From Elmis aenea (lineage: Eukaryota > Arthropoda > Insecta > Coleoptera > Elmidae): a DNA stretch of 64,000 nucleotides. The position numbers and the translations under genes are program-made. How positions within the stretch are numbered: the stretch's first letter is position 1; each line of letters opens with the position of its first letter. The notes under the pieces are model-generated. The model worked only from the letters and a program-made list of their open reading frames with translations, had not been told where the DNA came from and did no database searches. Shown here in pieces: positions 1 to 11,964 of this stretch. Location of the stretch: positions 56,878,108 through 56,942,107 of the forward strand of contig OX393577.1 in the NCBI GenBank assembly GCA_947652605.1, written 5' to 3'.

Positions 1-115
1 CCATAGTTGGTTAAGTTATGGGTTCATTAAAAATAGGGTTTTTTTTACTCGTTTTATTGATGTATACGTTGTTATGTCTATCTTTAAAAATAAGCAGGTT
101 ATAGCAATATTATTG

Positions 116-750
116 TATACAGGGTGTGTATAAATTGGCGGAAGCGCTACACGTGACGATGTTCTTCGTAAAATTCTAAGTCGAAAATCTCGATACAAAA
201 ATGTTGTACCATGCTTCCTATGGCCTCAGGAACCATTTAAAAAAAGAAACATTTGGTAACATTGAATACATTGATTTGCGTTTGGTCATTTTTTTATCAG
301 CAATTTTTACTTAGGTATTTATAATTTTTGTTCGAACTGAAAGCCTTCAGTTTGTAAACATAGCTGCAAACTCTTAGGTATCGTCTAACACAAACTAAGA
401 ATAATTACGAGAAAAACAGAGATGACAGCTAATGACAATGTTGCCATGTGTATTATTTTCATTCAAATCAGTGATTAACATATTTTTAACACCAACTTTT
501 TGAAAGGAAAAACACAATATCTAGAAAAAAATATTATTCTAAATTTATTTATATTCCAAATCGCAGCGTTTTCATTAAAAAATATTGAATAATAACGCTT
601 ATTAAAAGACTGAATGTAAAAACTTTGAGGACCTCTTGCAGACACAGCAAGGCATGGAACAACATTTTCGTATTAAGATTTTCGACTTAGAATTTTACGA
701 AGAACATCGCCATGTGTAGCGCTTCCGCCAATTTATTCACACCCTGTATA
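116..750. mobile_element. Long-TIR MITE, family A, copy 1
   Basis: The two ends are inverted repeats of about 100 bp. The left end begins TATACAGGGTGTGTATAAAT and the right end finishes CACACCCTGTATA; both contain the GGCGGAAGCGCTACAC block and an arm matching TTCGTAAAATTCTAAGTCGA. The interior has no long reading frame. Two further full-length copies lie at 21201-21833 and 27328-27968. The TA-flanked termini suggest a Tc1/mariner-type mobiliser, but no transposase relic is present, so the superfamily is inferred. Confidence 0.88.
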
Positions 751-985
751 GTAAGTTTAATATAAGTGGCCATTGATACAAAAAAACATACTTAAGCTGG
801 ATGTACTCAATTAAACAGTAAAAATTGAAAACTTAAATTACCTATATAAGATATTTTTCACTTTTCATAATAATTTATTATTTTTCACTTACTTACTATA
901 ACTATCAAATCTTAATTCATAGATGTGTTAAAGTGTAGCCCTCTCTCTATGGGCAATATAAATTTAAGATCTGCTTGTTGTCGAT

Positions 986-1110
986 CAGCGCTTCTCAAAC
1001 TTTGTTCATTCATGACCCCATTTTTTATCACGAGATTTTTCGCGACCCCAGGTATTAAATATGAAATAAAACATACAAATAAATACATAAATCATTTATT
1101 TTTTTGTTGA
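986..1110 (+). repeat. hAT-like terminus fragment
   Basis: CAGCGCTTCTCAAACTTTG followed by CATGACCCC and GCGACCCC resembles the ends of hAT elements whose termini read CAGYGNTTCTCAAAC. No partner terminus was found nearby, so this is a fragment or a coincidental match. Confidence 0.35.
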
Positions 1111-3229
1111 AAAATATACACATAAAAAATAGTTACATTATTTGTGAAAATAAAAGTAGTTTTAGGTTTGTTTTAAGTACAAAAATAAACCAAAGTCAAA
1201 TTCAAGTGTAGATCTCAAATTTGTATTGCCCATGGAGAAAGAGCCAAACCTTTGACACATGTTATAATTTAGATTTAATGGTAATAGGAAGTGAACAATC
1301 ATAAAATATTATGAAATGTAACAAATATCTTAAATTATTTAAGTTTTTAATTTTGTGTGTTTAAGTCCAGCTAGCTTAATTATGTAATCTTTTTTTTTTT
1401 CCAATATCCACTTAGATTAAACTTAATAAATAGTCTTCAATCTTAGGAAAAGTCATAAACCATATAAAAACAATTTTCTATGCAAATTTTGATTTGTATT
1501 TGATTCTTTATTAAATCCCATTTAGATTTTCTTGCATTTATTTTTGAATGTTCGCCTTTAAAAGGGATTCGTTTATCGTAGAAACAACCTCAGGTCGTGG
1601 CTCCAAATGTTTTAAAGTGAGCAAACATTTTTTCGCTTTACGTTTGATGAATAATTACTTAGCTTAATTTAAGTTCCAACCAATATAAAACCCCACGAAG
1701 TGTCGTACGATATAGGAGGGTGTTTTTATGCTTTTTATTTATGCAGATCCTAGTGCAAATTGTAGGGGTCGTTGGGGTATTACAACAACAATGCATTCAT
1801 ATTTTACTTCTTTTTAAACCTGCCATTTGAGGTTAAATAATCAAAGTCAAGTAATTTAGAACCTGGTTTATTGGGATCTTAAAATAGTGAAAGTATTGAA
1901 AAAATGAAAATAACCCGAGAGCATTTTTAAATTACAGTTTTTGCCGGCACCGTTGGTTCCAAGGACTTAGCGGATTGACGATTTTGCCGGACCAACCGTA
2001 AAGCTATAATTAGGTTTAAATTTAAGCAAAATAAATTGAGAATAATATAAAATAATGTAAAAAAGCGCGCCCTATACACATCGCCATCTGTGGCCGCCCA
2101 GTAAACTTCTGATGGCCTTGGGAGTTGCAAAGTTCATCTCGTAATTTTCTCAGGACTACAGGAGGTGCCGGACTATCGGTTGTCGGAAAATCGGTGTGGT
2201 TCTATATGATTCATCCCGATTTTTAAAAATCGGTACACGCTTATGTGTGTAGGTAAAACTTATATTCGGCATTAGTACTTATAGACGCCTTCCTTACCTA
2301 CAATATACGATTATAAAGTATTTAAAAACACGAAATGAGTTATGTCTAAAATCAAAAAGGTGAAAGACATTTTCCTAACGCTGTTATTGAAAAGCATTGT
2401 GACTGTTAAAAAGATAATTAAAGATGACGGTAAGTCACGTAATGAAGTTATAACTGAAAAGTGGATCTTCAGCTGTTACAAAAATCCTCCACAACTGCCT
2501 GCATATGAAAAAAAAAAATAGTCTTGTGCCACATCTGAGCTCCAAAAAGTAAAACGTAAGATTTTGCTGTGAAATTTTGAAAGTTTTCAATAAATGTTTA
2601 CCAAAATTGTGACAGGCGACACCATTTTTCAATCTATCTACCCGTCAAGAGAGATGTGCATGGGTTCACATGAAAAAAAAATTGCCGGAGCAGGGACTAC
2701 ATCAATATGATTAAGATAAATGCACACTAAACAGTTACAGCAAAATTGTACACAGAAAAATGTTTGCCTGAAGTATTCAGAGTAGTTCCAGAGACGGGAA
2801 TTATACTCCATTACAATAATGCATTTTCTCATACCGTAGTTTAAACTTAAACTCTCCAGTTTCTGGCCGAAAAAAAGATTAAAATAGTAGAGCAACCACC
2901 TTACTCACCTGACCTGGCAATGCGCGACTTTTGGTTGCTTTTTTGACTGAAAATGAGTGGTTTTGGTAGAAACGATGAGATTCACCCTACTGTTCGCGAT
3001 TATTTTGCAAGTATTCCGAAGTAAGATAGGTTGGGAGCTTTGAAGGAACGGAATGTAAGAATTATGACGTGTGATAGCTAAATAGAATAACTTGACATAT
3101 TTAACATGAAATCTTAAGAAATATTACCATTGTTCTTCATTGTCAGTAAATTTAAGTTTACCCTTGTATAAAGCTGTTATATTATTTACTTATGTGGGAA
3201 AAAAACTAAATTAAAGTTTTCCTTTACAG
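1111..3229. other. AT-rich sequence, no gene recognised
   Basis: This interval contains only short open frames with no family resemblance. Some runs (for example around 2895-3000) read like decayed transposase-derived text, but I could not assign them. It lies immediately 5' of the first recognisable beat exon and is presumably intron sequence; no signal-peptide exon was seen. Confidence 0.5.
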
Positions 3230-3438
3230 CAGTGGCAGGAGGATTGAACTGGGTGCGTGTTAACGTTCCTCAGTATCGGGTGCCGGGGGAAACTGCTCAA
3301 CTACAATGTGACTACGACTTAGGTAACGACACCCTATACGCTGTCAAGTGGTACAAGGAGCATGAGGAGTTCTACAGATTTCTCCCCAAGGCCAGACCAC
3401 AAGCCAACAGCTTTAGAATTGAAGGTGTCCACGTTAAT
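3230..3438 (+). CDS. beat-family protein, first Ig domain exon (5' half)
   Basis: Internal exon of a beaten path (beat) family gene, which in Drosophila encodes secreted or membrane-anchored immunoglobulin proteins that modulate axon defasciculation and bind Sidestep-type partners. It follows a polypyrimidine tract ending in ACAG at 3229 and stops at a GTAAGT donor at 3439. Reading from 3232, the translation carries the first Ig cysteine (LQCDYDL, codon at 3307) and the framework tryptophan (VKWYKEHEEFYRF, codon at 3349). The spacing and the DTLYxVKWY...EFYR signature are typical of beat proteins. The exon starts in phase 1, with two bases before the first full codon, and ends on a codon boundary after GVHVN. 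It joins in frame to the exon at 27087. Which beat paralogue this is cannot be decided here. Confidence 0.9.
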
Positions 3439-3828
3439 GTAAGTACAAAGTGTATTATACTTATAACTCCCAACAGATTAGTACATATCCGAAATAATAT
3501 TAATTCGCACGCTTTTGTTTTCATGTGTTTTCGAATATCTTTATTGTAAAAATGTTGTAATTTTTTAATGAATTAATATAATCATTTCACTTTAAACTTG
3601 TAACGTTAAAACAGGGATATAATCTCTTTCTTGCGATTCCTTTAAACAATTTTGTAAATTTAAGCTTCTCGCGAAGAAACTAACTGAAATCAAAGTGAAG
3701 GGGTTATAAACAAATCGGCGCATTAATTATATAACCTTAAGACTCATTTACCTATAAAAGGATTTTTCTGCGTCCGTCCAAAAAATCACTTGCTTCCGAT
3801 AAATTTTTAGGCTGGAAAATACATCTTC

Positions 3829-3928
3829 ACTGGCCTAGGCCAGAAAGTAACTGGTTGCTATGGCAATGAGTTGTTTTTACTGGCCTAGACCGAAAAGTAG
3901 CTGGTTGCCATGGTGATGAGTTGTTTTG
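3829..3928 (+). repeat. Two-unit tandem repeat, 50-bp period
   Basis: Two adjacent diverged units both run ACTGGCCTAG..., then AAGTAACTGGTTGC or AAGTAGCTGGTTGC, then ATGAGTTGTTTT. The 3' flank (GCTGTCAAACAAGCG) resembles sequence beside the palindrome at 54371-54655 (CCGTCAAACAGCTG), so both may belong to one family of cis-active short elements. Confidence 0.6.
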
Positions 3929-4740
3929 TTGATTTGCGCTGTCAAACAAGCGAGTTTACACATGTAGTTTGTTAAGTTATTGTTTAATTATGTATGGTGA
4001 CGATAGTGATTTTTGTGCCAGTGGCGGACGCAGAAAAAATATTGTACGTAACATACCCGTAAAGTGTCTTTACTGGACTCGTATGCTTTCAGGACTCGCC
4101 TACGGCTCGTCCCAAAACAGTCACTCGTCCAGTAAAGTACCACTTTCCGGTTTTGTTACATAAATAACTATTACTCGACCGAATTATCGGAAATCGGCAA
4201 TCGGCCAATATACTACTCCATTCCTATTCATATTTTTTAATGATATTTAGTGGAGTGTCACCTTTAAATTTTGTATTTAAAATTTAAACCAATTAAGTTT
4301 TGTTGTACGGTGAGCTGTTTTGATGATATTAGTTACCTTTTAGTTTTTTTTTAAGTAAAGTTTTATGCATGGATAAACTTCCACTAGTGTTAAAAAACAA
4401 ATTTAATTTTGTGGATGGATACTGCAACGGATATTCGCATATCATGTATTAAAGCATCTATAAAATGGTTTTTAATTCCATCGTTGCCCTTGTTGATGAA
4501 ATAATTAATATTTCAGGTCTATAAAACGTGGAATACAAATAACGTTTTCCGGTAACATTGCCTTTTTATTACTTAATAACTACAAAATTATGGCAAGAGT
4601 TGATGTTTATTTACGAATCATTACGAGTTGAAGCTGTGTCCGCTTATTTTTAATTTGATAGCACATTCGTTATCAGCATAAGCATAAATAGAAATAAATT
4701 TTCGGAGAATTTTTTCGTTACATACATGAAAAAATTTCTG
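3929..4740 (+). other. No gene recognised
   Basis: A 64-codon open frame starts at 3969, but its protein resembles nothing I know. Around 4070-4140 the DNA has a partial palindrome (TTTACTGGACTCG paired with CTCGTCCAGTAAAG), suggesting repeat rather than coding sequence. Confidence 0.4.
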
Positions 4741-5793
4741 TACAGGGTGAGTCACGACGGACGGCACTTAGTTTTATGGGAAACGGTTTATATTTTCAAA
4801 CTTCTGTTGCCGTAAGATAAGGGCTACATTTTAAAACTATTTCCAAACATAAAGGGTGCTCCAAAAAAGAGTGGCATTTCAAAGTTATACTTTTTCTTAT
4901 GGAACACCCTGTATATTTTTACAATTTTGGATTCCTTTTTAAATTTACTTCAAAAAATTTATGGTTGTATGGGTCTAAAGTCAACTGTTTTCCTGAAAAT
5001 TTAATTTTCATGAAAATGCAGTGATTTCAAAAATTTTCAACATTTAAAAACTGTAAAAAGTCTTAAGAAATTCGGTTGGAAATTGGATTGACCATAGATT
5101 ATTTAACACTTTGCAATAGCTACATTTTTAAAATATTATACAGCGCGTTTTTTACGCTTGGCCAAACTTGTGAAACTTTAAACATCGATAACTCATTTTT
5201 TTTTTTAAATACAGCATTTTACTTTATTTTGCACAGTCTTATAGAAAATGTTATTGTCTTTCGAAAACATTCAGACTGTTTTCCTCCTTAAGTTTATATG
5301 TTCCGAGATATCGCGTTTTTATTGTTAATTATTCCGGCAAAGTAATATTTTAAAGTAGTCTATGAAGGTAGACAAAGGTAATTTGAAACAATTGGAAAAA
5401 AAGACAAGAAACTTATAATTTTATCTTTTTCCTACACATTTTTGAGATTTTTTTATAAGTTTCTTGTTTCTTTCTTCCACTTGTTTCAAATTACCGCTGT
5501 CTACCTTCATAGCCTACTTAAAAATATTACTTGGAAAATAATCTGAACGTTTTCGAAATACAATTAAATTTTCTACAAGACTGTGTAAAAAAAAAGGGTG
5601 TTGTATTAAAAAAAAAAGAGTTTTCTATGTTTAAGGTTTCACAAGTTTGACCAAGTGTAAAAACGCACTGTATAATGTTTTAAAAATGTAGGTAGTGCAA
5701 AGTGTTAAATAATCTATTTTTAATCAATCTTACAAGCGAATTTCTTTAGACTTTTTAATGTTTTTAAATGTTGAAAATTTTTGAAAGTAGAGT
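4741..5793. mobile_element. Foldback element, family B, right end truncated
   Basis: The left end begins TACAGGGTGAGTCACGACGG. The stretch from about 5017 to 5420 is repeated in inverted orientation from about 5440 to 5793, for example GGTAGACAAAGGTAATTTG against CAAATTACCGCTGTCTACC. The terminal 280 bp or so of the right arm are missing. A second copy, consisting of the opposite half, is at 25209-25919 and ends with the complement of the left terminus (GGCGTCCGTCGTGACACC). No transposase relic was seen. Confidence 0.8.
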
Positions 5794-5805
5794 AAAGTGC
5801 CCTAA

Positions 5806-6330
5806 TATGGAACAGTTACCTATTATGGAATACATCAGTTTTATGACAATGAATAAGCGATATCTGTTGAAAAGTATATGTACGTATTTGTACATTGATC
5901 ATACATTCCCAAATGTAAAATAGTTAAAAAATATTCACTAGATTACATAACAGATTTAAATATATTTTTGACGTGCTACTGAGTTTTTAGGCTAAATCTT
6001 TCAGTGCAAAATATTATATGCTAGGGTAAATGATATAAAATATTTTATTGCATGTTTATTTAGCATGAGCCTTTACATTTCAATTAAATAGACCAAAATT
6101 TTTGATTGGGGCCATTTCATGTTTTACATATACCAATTTTTCAAATGTCACATTGATGCCTAATATGGAATACATAGAGGTGCCTTTTAATGAATATGAT
6201 TATGGTCACTAAGTACAGCAATATGGGTTCAGTGTCAAAAGTGTCAGAAATGGGCAGACGAAAAATGTGCAAAATACCCAAAAAAAAACAATTCTACTGT
6301 CCTACCTGTAAAAAATAAATAAACTATCAA
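5806..6330 (+). mobile_element. Fragment of pogo-like element
   Basis: The segment opens with AAAGTGCCCTAATATGGAAC and repeats the motif three times (TAATATGGAAC at 5819, TTATGGAATACA at 5833, CTAATATGGAATACA at 6161). That arrangement also occurs at the ends of the elements at 42829 and 52258. It carries the zinc-ribbon relic described next. No matching right terminus was found. Confidence 0.45.
6212..6318 (+). pseudogene. pogo/Tigger-type transposase C-terminal zinc ribbon, relic
   Basis: Reading from 6212 gives WVQCQKCQKWADEKCAKYP, a Cys-x2-Cys-x2-Trp ... Cys pattern typical of the C-terminal ribbon of insect pogo-like DDE transposases. A one-base shift just after it exposes FYCPTCKK, the expected closing Cys-x2-Cys pair. 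The upstream DDE domain is absent. It is therefore a degraded 3' fragment. A PHD-like host protein is an alternative, but the repeat context and the similar relic at 52850 argue for a transposon. Confidence 0.6.
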
Positions 6331-8244
6331 CATTTAGTTCGAATGACACTTGAATAATAATTTAATTTACATAAATAACAGAGTTTTAGTTTGGTTTAAG
6401 TAATGATAATAAATAATTTATCTGGACATTCAAACCAGGAAGGCACCAATAAGCAAATTGGCCGATAACCGATTACCTATAAATGGACTGATTATTAATG
6501 TATTATATGTGTAGTGTGTTCATCAACTTTGTGAGCACTGCACAATTTTCGTTTAGTAAAAATTACACCAAAATTATGATTAACAGTAAGTAAGTTAAAC
6601 TGTTTTCGTAATCAATCTTATTGACATAATGAGAAATGAATACCAATTACTGATTAATCGGTAAAGCATCCGATACGCCAATTACTTTCTTTCTGCCAAT
6701 TAAGCAGTATATCCTTAATTCTACCTCTTTTTTTAAAGACCTATTTGTTCTTGTATAGGTATGATAACTACAAAAAAAATATCAGGATAAGAAATGAAAA
6801 TAACTTTGTTTTTTGTTTTGTGATGGTGTTGATTATACTAAGATGACAATAATTGAGATATTAGTCTGGTTCCGTTTCTAACGTTGTTTATTTTCCATGT
6901 CTCAAAATATGATTTAATTACTATTCCGTGCATCTCTTATATTCATTCCGACACTAATAACCGTTTCAAAAATACTTGGTTGAGAATTTTATGTTTATCG
7001 TTTATCAAATATCCATTCGAATCGAATTTCCTTTAGTTTGAATCGGATATTATCTGTTCTGCGAAACACTCGCGAGCGTGCATCGCGGAGATAATAATAT
7101 TTTGAGCAAAACGCGAAGTTCCCCGACATAATGAAGTAGGAATATAAAATTCTTCAACTTGAGGCGCATATAGTTAACTTGTTTAGCTGAATAAGACACA
7201 TTATTCGCCGTGCGTGCTCACTTTCCTACAAAAGCAGGTAAAGTCAGCAGATATTGCTGTGTACTCGGCGGTATTATGATTTTTCCGTATATTTTGCATT
7301 TTTCTTTCCATAAATTGGTTCAATATATCATAGCAGAAAACGCGACTCTTGAATTTCAAACAAAGTGTATCCTCCGGGCTTTCTCCTTTCCTATCTTATA
7401 ACCAAGATTTGTTTAAAGTAGTCTGTAATATTTATACTGTAAGGAGAGACCGAAGATTTTAGCTACTTGATAAAAATTCCAAGTCGCGTTTAAATAAAGT
7501 TTTAAAAGAATTGTGCATCATTATCATAGTAATGACGAGACTGCGCGATTCGGTTCTGAAGTTATTTCTGTTTCAATCGATTATCGGACGAAGTAATTAT
7601 TTATGTAGGTAGCAAAGAAACATTATGCGCTCTGTTAAGGTGGTGGGGACAGAAATAAGAGTAAAATAACGAAATTAAAGTAGCAATAAAATTTTAAATT
7701 GCAGTTAAATTTAGTTTTATGTCAATGAATGTCTTGCATGGTCTGGTACCTAGTGTAGGTACATTTGGATAATTTGTGCTGTTCAGGATAACATTATTAA
7801 ATCCACGGACGGCCTTAAGCACATTTCACCGATTACCTCGGATAAGACCCCGCGCTTAAGGGAACATATTACTTACAAAAGTCATTGCTTAAAAATAAAA
7901 TGCTGAATTAAATAAATAAATTTTATCTTCAATTAAAATTATTTATTAAATACTATCGCCAAATCGCTTAATTTGACGCGAAACGGCTATTAATAAAAAA
8001 GCGCTCGTCTTTTGTTTATAAAAATATAAAAACTACATCACTACTTTCGCTCTTTATCCTTTCGGTATGTTTATACAGGGTGATTGAAGTTCGAGTTTTT
8101 GGCTAACATGACTGATATTGTTAACAATTACAAGAAATCATATTTTACTGACTAACTTAAAATATCTCAGTGACATACAGTGTGATTCAAATTCGAGGGC
8201 GCCCATGGGGATCTCGCGTATTATAATAGCTAGAGTATAAGTTT
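6331..8244. other. Intronic sequence, nothing recognised
   Basis: No family-like open frame, tRNA or clear inverted repeat was seen. Blocks such as CCGATTACC/GGTAATCGG around 6460-6680 and TACAGGGTGATTGAAG at 8075 look like old transposon debris. The stretch 7020-7130 is less AT-rich (CGAAACACTCGCGAGCGTGC) but has no evident coding content. Confidence 0.4.
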
Positions 8245-9640
8245 AAACTTGGCAAAGGTGCTAAATTTGGTGCTCATTAATAATCCGAAGAGAAACTGAA
8301 AATATCTCAAACGGTATCTGAGAAAATTAGGAAAAACTGGAAAATACGATTTTTTGAAAATTGCCTATAACTCCTTTGGAGTTTGAAATATTTTAAATGT
8401 GTTAAAACATTGTCGAAGCAACTTTTTAAGGCAAATCGGATGGTGGTAACAGTTTTTTTTTTTTTAGATCAAATCGTTTTTGTTTTATGACTACCAACTT
8501 TAGTTTTTCTTAAGAGCGCAATTTTTGCTATTTACATAATCAAGTGGCATTTATTTTTTGAATACATTGATGTATCACACATGCTATTTTACTTCTTCTT
8601 TCATTTTCAAATTGGTAAAATACGTTTTAAACAATAACAACTATAAATCAGGTTGGCCGGTCATTGTAGTTTAGGTTGTTTCCATGACAGCCAATTTACA
8701 AACTAAAAGTTTCCAAAGGCTATTACTTGTCACCTAAATATATTCGTAAAAATGAACTTTAATAACGAAGAAAAACGCTACATGCTGCGATTTTTTTATT
8801 CATTGAATAGGAATTATATATTGTCAAGTCAACGATATGCAGAAACTTATAAAGATAGAAGACAACCCTCGCACACATATTTTGAATCGTTAGACAGAAA
8901 CTTAGGGAAATATGGGACTTTTTCCAAACTTAGAGAAACATATGGCAGAAAGGTTTCAGATGAAAATTTTAAAAAAACATTTTTATTACAAACAGATTCG
9001 GTAAAAACACTATTTTTGTACGTCAAATAGAAACTTAAGTAAATTTGTTTAAGGCATATGATAAAGTATAAAAAACTTAAAAGAACGGTATAAAAAATTT
9101 GCAGCATATCGCGTTTTTCTCCACTATTAAAGTTCATTTTTACGAATTTATTAATGTGACAGGTAATGGGCTTTCAAAACTTTTAGCTCGTTGATTGGTT
9201 GTCATGGAAACAACATAAACTACAACGACGGGCCAACCTGATTTATAATGGTTATTGTGAAAAACCCTTTTTTTTTTAATTTTGTCAATAAATGAAGAAG
9301 TAAAATACCATGTATGATACATCAATGAATTCAGAAAAATAAATGCTATTTGATTATGTAAATAGCAAAAATTGCGCCCTTAAGAAAAAATAAAGTTGGT
9401 TGTCATAAAACAAAAACGAATCGATCTAAAAAAAAATTGTGACTACTTTCCGATTCGGCTTAAAAAGTTGCTTCGGCAATGTGTTTACTTATTTAAAATA
9501 TTTTATACTCCAAAGGAGTTATAGATGATTTTCAAAAATCTTATTTTCCCGTTTTTCCTAATTTCCTCGGTTACCGTTGGAGATATTTCCAATTTCTCTT
9601 CGGGTTAGTAAGCACCAAATTTAGCAACTTTGTTTAATAA
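8245..9640. mobile_element. Foldback element, family C, with transposase N terminus in both arms
   Basis: The arms at about 8245-8795 and 9094-9640 are inverted copies. Paired blocks include GGTGCTAAATTTGGTGCT/AGCACCAAATTTAGCA, CGCAATTTTTGCTATTTACA/TGTAAATAGCAAAAATTGCG and CAGGTTGGCC/GGCCAACCTG. The unpaired centre (about 8795-9093) continues the open frame that starts in the left arm. A third, left-arm-only copy is at 11965-12411. The element probably arose by inverted duplication of the 5' end of an autonomous transposon. Confidence 0.82.
8752..9030 (+). pseudogene. DUF4817-like N-terminal HTH of a DDE transposase, truncated
   Basis: The 92-codon frame starts MNFNNEEKRYMLRFFYSLNR and contains QRYAETYKDRRQPSHTYFE. 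That is the helix-turn-helix arrangement found at the N terminus of many insect mariner/IS630-type transposases (Pfam DUF4817: a xxMxxxY...NxxxAxxxYxxxxPxRxxPxxxxF pattern). A later stretch, RETYGRKVSDENFKK, fits the linker before the catalytic domain. No catalytic domain follows, so the protein is at most a DNA-binding fragment. The opposite arm encodes the same start on the minus strand (MNFNSGEKRDMLQIFY at 9137 downward), which then diverges. Confidence 0.65.
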
Positions 9641-10133
9641 AAGCGACACTTCCGGAAATACCGGAAGTTGACATCTTCTCTCTTATTTCAAAGACAATGG
9701 TTTATTTTTATTGTATTTTTATCTGTGCTTTGCAAATTAAAATCGTTGTTTTGTCAATGTCAATTTATCCTTGTTAAGTGTTGCTAAGCAACAAATCGTG
9801 TCAAATAAAAAAAATTCCGGCAAATTTTAACCTTTTATGGTACTACAATTCCACTACTGTCATTATCGTCAATGCAATTAATTTCATTCAACTTATCGCG
9901 TTTGCTAGCGGTGGTAAAGTAGCATTTCAATTTGCAATCGGCTCTATGTCTGTTTACCTGTTACCATAGCAACGCAATAAAATTTAAAAATAAATCAGAG
10001 GTTAAGTTTTCTATAGATGGTTGTAAATGTCACATTTCAGTCGTGGAATTTTCGCCACAAATACCATGCGATGTAAAAAATTTAGCAGGATAAATAAATA
10101 TTTATTTGCAACACTCGTTATTACTTTGCAATT
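9641..10133. other. Intronic, diverged repeat debris
   Basis: A short palindrome, CTTCCGGAAATACCGGAAG, lies near 9650. A diverged relative of the 186-bp tandem unit (TTGCTAAGCAACAAATCGTG) is near 9781. No gene was recognised. Confidence 0.45.
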
Positions 10134-10506
10134 TAAACTCTAAGAAATTGACAATTTATTCTCATTAATTGTTACTAAGCAACAACTCGCGCCAAATTAA
10201 AATTTGGCCCGAAAATTTTAACCTCTTTTGTATTTATTACCCTCGATCAAAATTAGTTCGAGGTAAATGAAAGTTAAAATGCTATTGTTGTATTTTTTAT
10301 GTTTAGTTAAACTGAAAATTAAACTCTAAGGAAATTGACAATTTATTCTCATTAATTGTTACTAAGCAACAACTCGCGCCATATTAAAATTTGGCCGGAA
10401 AATTTTAACCTCTTTTGTATTTATTACTCTCGATCAAAATTAGTTCGAGGTAAATGAAAGTTAAAATGCTATTGTTGTATTTTTTATGTTTAGTTAAACT
10501 GAAAAT
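10134..10506 (+). repeat. 186-bp direct tandem duplication
   Basis: Two nearly identical units start at 10134 and 10320, each running AAACTCTAAG, AATTGACAATTTATTCTC, ACTAAGCAACAACTCGCGCC and CTCGATCAAAATTAGTTCG. Few differences separate them, so the duplication is recent or homogenised. Part of a third unit's start (GAAAATTTAAAAAC) follows. Confidence 0.92.
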
Positions 10507-11203
10507 TTAAAAACCCGTAGTTGCAACCTTTATGTCAAAATGAAAATGTAACTTTTAAATATGACATAGGCGATTTTTTCTAACTTAATCAAAATCCTAG
10601 CATCACTGACTTGTTTCGATAGGTAAAACCACTTCGTCTCGATACTCTATAATAAGCAAAGTGTACCAAAAGGAGGTGTGCCACAACTTTAAATTTGCTG
10701 AATTTTAAAGCATGAGAAATTAGGTTGTGTTCCATATTATGAGGAAAATTTTATAATTTCGCAGTACCTTTACAAAATACAAGGAAATTTAATTTCGCTC
10801 CCTTGTTCGTGCTTAGAACGCAAAACTATTAACAACTCCGAAAGTTGACGGTATAGAATTTCAAAACTTTGCGAGGGAAAAAATTGCTTAAGAAGTGGAA
10901 ATCCGAGATAACGAGACTTCGCCATTTGCTTTTTCAATCTAGTTTTAGTTTTGCAATCCCGCTAAATGGTATCGTATTCAAATCGACTTTTATTTTTTTA
11001 AATTTGCGATGCACTGAATGTAGCGACAGCGCCCAGAAAGTTAGTCTGAAAGCGTCCGACAATATTGAAAATTTAAATACAGCAATAAAACAGCAAAAAA
11101 CAAATTTTCGTTCGTTTTTTAAATCCTTCTGTTTTGTTTAGGTTCAGAGTGTGCTTAAAATTCAAATTTAGGCATAGGAATCTTGCCTATTATAATAGCT
11201 ATA
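10507..11203. other. Intronic, no gene recognised
   Basis: A 90-codon open frame at 10869-11141 has no recognisable domain and lies in simple AT-rich sequence. It is not supported as a gene. Confidence 0.4.
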
Positions 11204-11600
11204 CCGGGTGATTCAGTTTGACTGTCGCACCCCCATAACTTTGTAAGTGTTGAGAATAACCCCAACAAACCCTATATTTTTGAAATCGGCGAGACATTCT
11301 CTATTAAGTGATGTGTTTTTGTTACCTCTACGATGATATATGTCAAATCCGCGATAGGCAACTGTTTTTTTTAAAATTACATAGTATACATTTGTTTGTT
11401 GATTCGGATAGAGAATTTAATTCTGAATCCGACAATGTAATCAAAATGTAGGCATACATTAAAAAAAAATCGAGAAAAATCACCAGTGGCGGCCATTTTG
11501 AATAATAATTAATTTTTTCTAATCTATGCGTCTGTCTGTATAAGAGGTTACTGCAAACACAAAACACAATTTTTGATTTATTTAGCATTTATTTACCAAC
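11204..11600. repeat. Dispersed repeat family D, copy 1
   Basis: It begins GGGTGATTCAGTTTGACTGT and shares ordered blocks with 51009-51260: the CGGTCGCACC/CTGTCGCACC start, an AGACATTCTCTATTAA/GAAATTCTCCATCAAT block, and GATAGAGAATTTAATTCT. The family identity is unknown. Confidence 0.55.
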
Positions 11601-11662
11601 GTTACTCTAGCAATAAAAATTGGCAATATTAAATCCCTCCCTTAAAAAAAGAGATAAAAAGT

Positions 11663-11931
11663 CAGGGAGTCCGAGTCGGGAGTCGGAGTTGAAGTTAAGA
11701 AGGCATTTCTGGTCAGTAGTCGGAGTCGGAGAAAAAGTACCGACTCCGACTCCGAGTAGGTACAACAAAAAATTAAATAATTGCTTTATATTTATTTTTC
11801 TTTTTTATATTACATACACCATAAAGTGTCTTAGTATTTAATTTTGTCGGAGTCGGAGTCGGAGTCAAAATACTAAAAGTATCAGGAGTCAAAGTCGGAG
11901 TCGCATTTTTTTTACCGACTCCGCAGCCCTG
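11663..11931. mobile_element. Non-autonomous hAT element rich in GGAGTC repeats
   Basis: It starts CAGGGAGTCCGAGTCGG and ends CCGACTCCGCAGCCCTG, imperfect inverted ends of hAT type. It is flanked by near-perfect 8-bp target duplications, TAAAAAGT (11655-11662) and TAAAAACT (11932-11939). The interior is dominated by hexamer arrays of GGAGTC and its complement on opposite sides, giving foldback potential. No coding capacity is visible. Confidence 0.75.
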
Positions 11932-11964
11932 TAAAAACTTCAAATTTAAAGGATAGATACGATA

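Noticed and set aside
3969..4163. A 64-codon plus-strand frame as a small gene
   Set aside because: It has no similarity or splice context, and the DNA has palindromic repeat features.
8847..9137. A 96-codon minus-strand frame as an independent protein
   Set aside because: Only its first 16 or so residues match the transposase start in the mirrored arm. The rest is the complement of the plus-strand relic.
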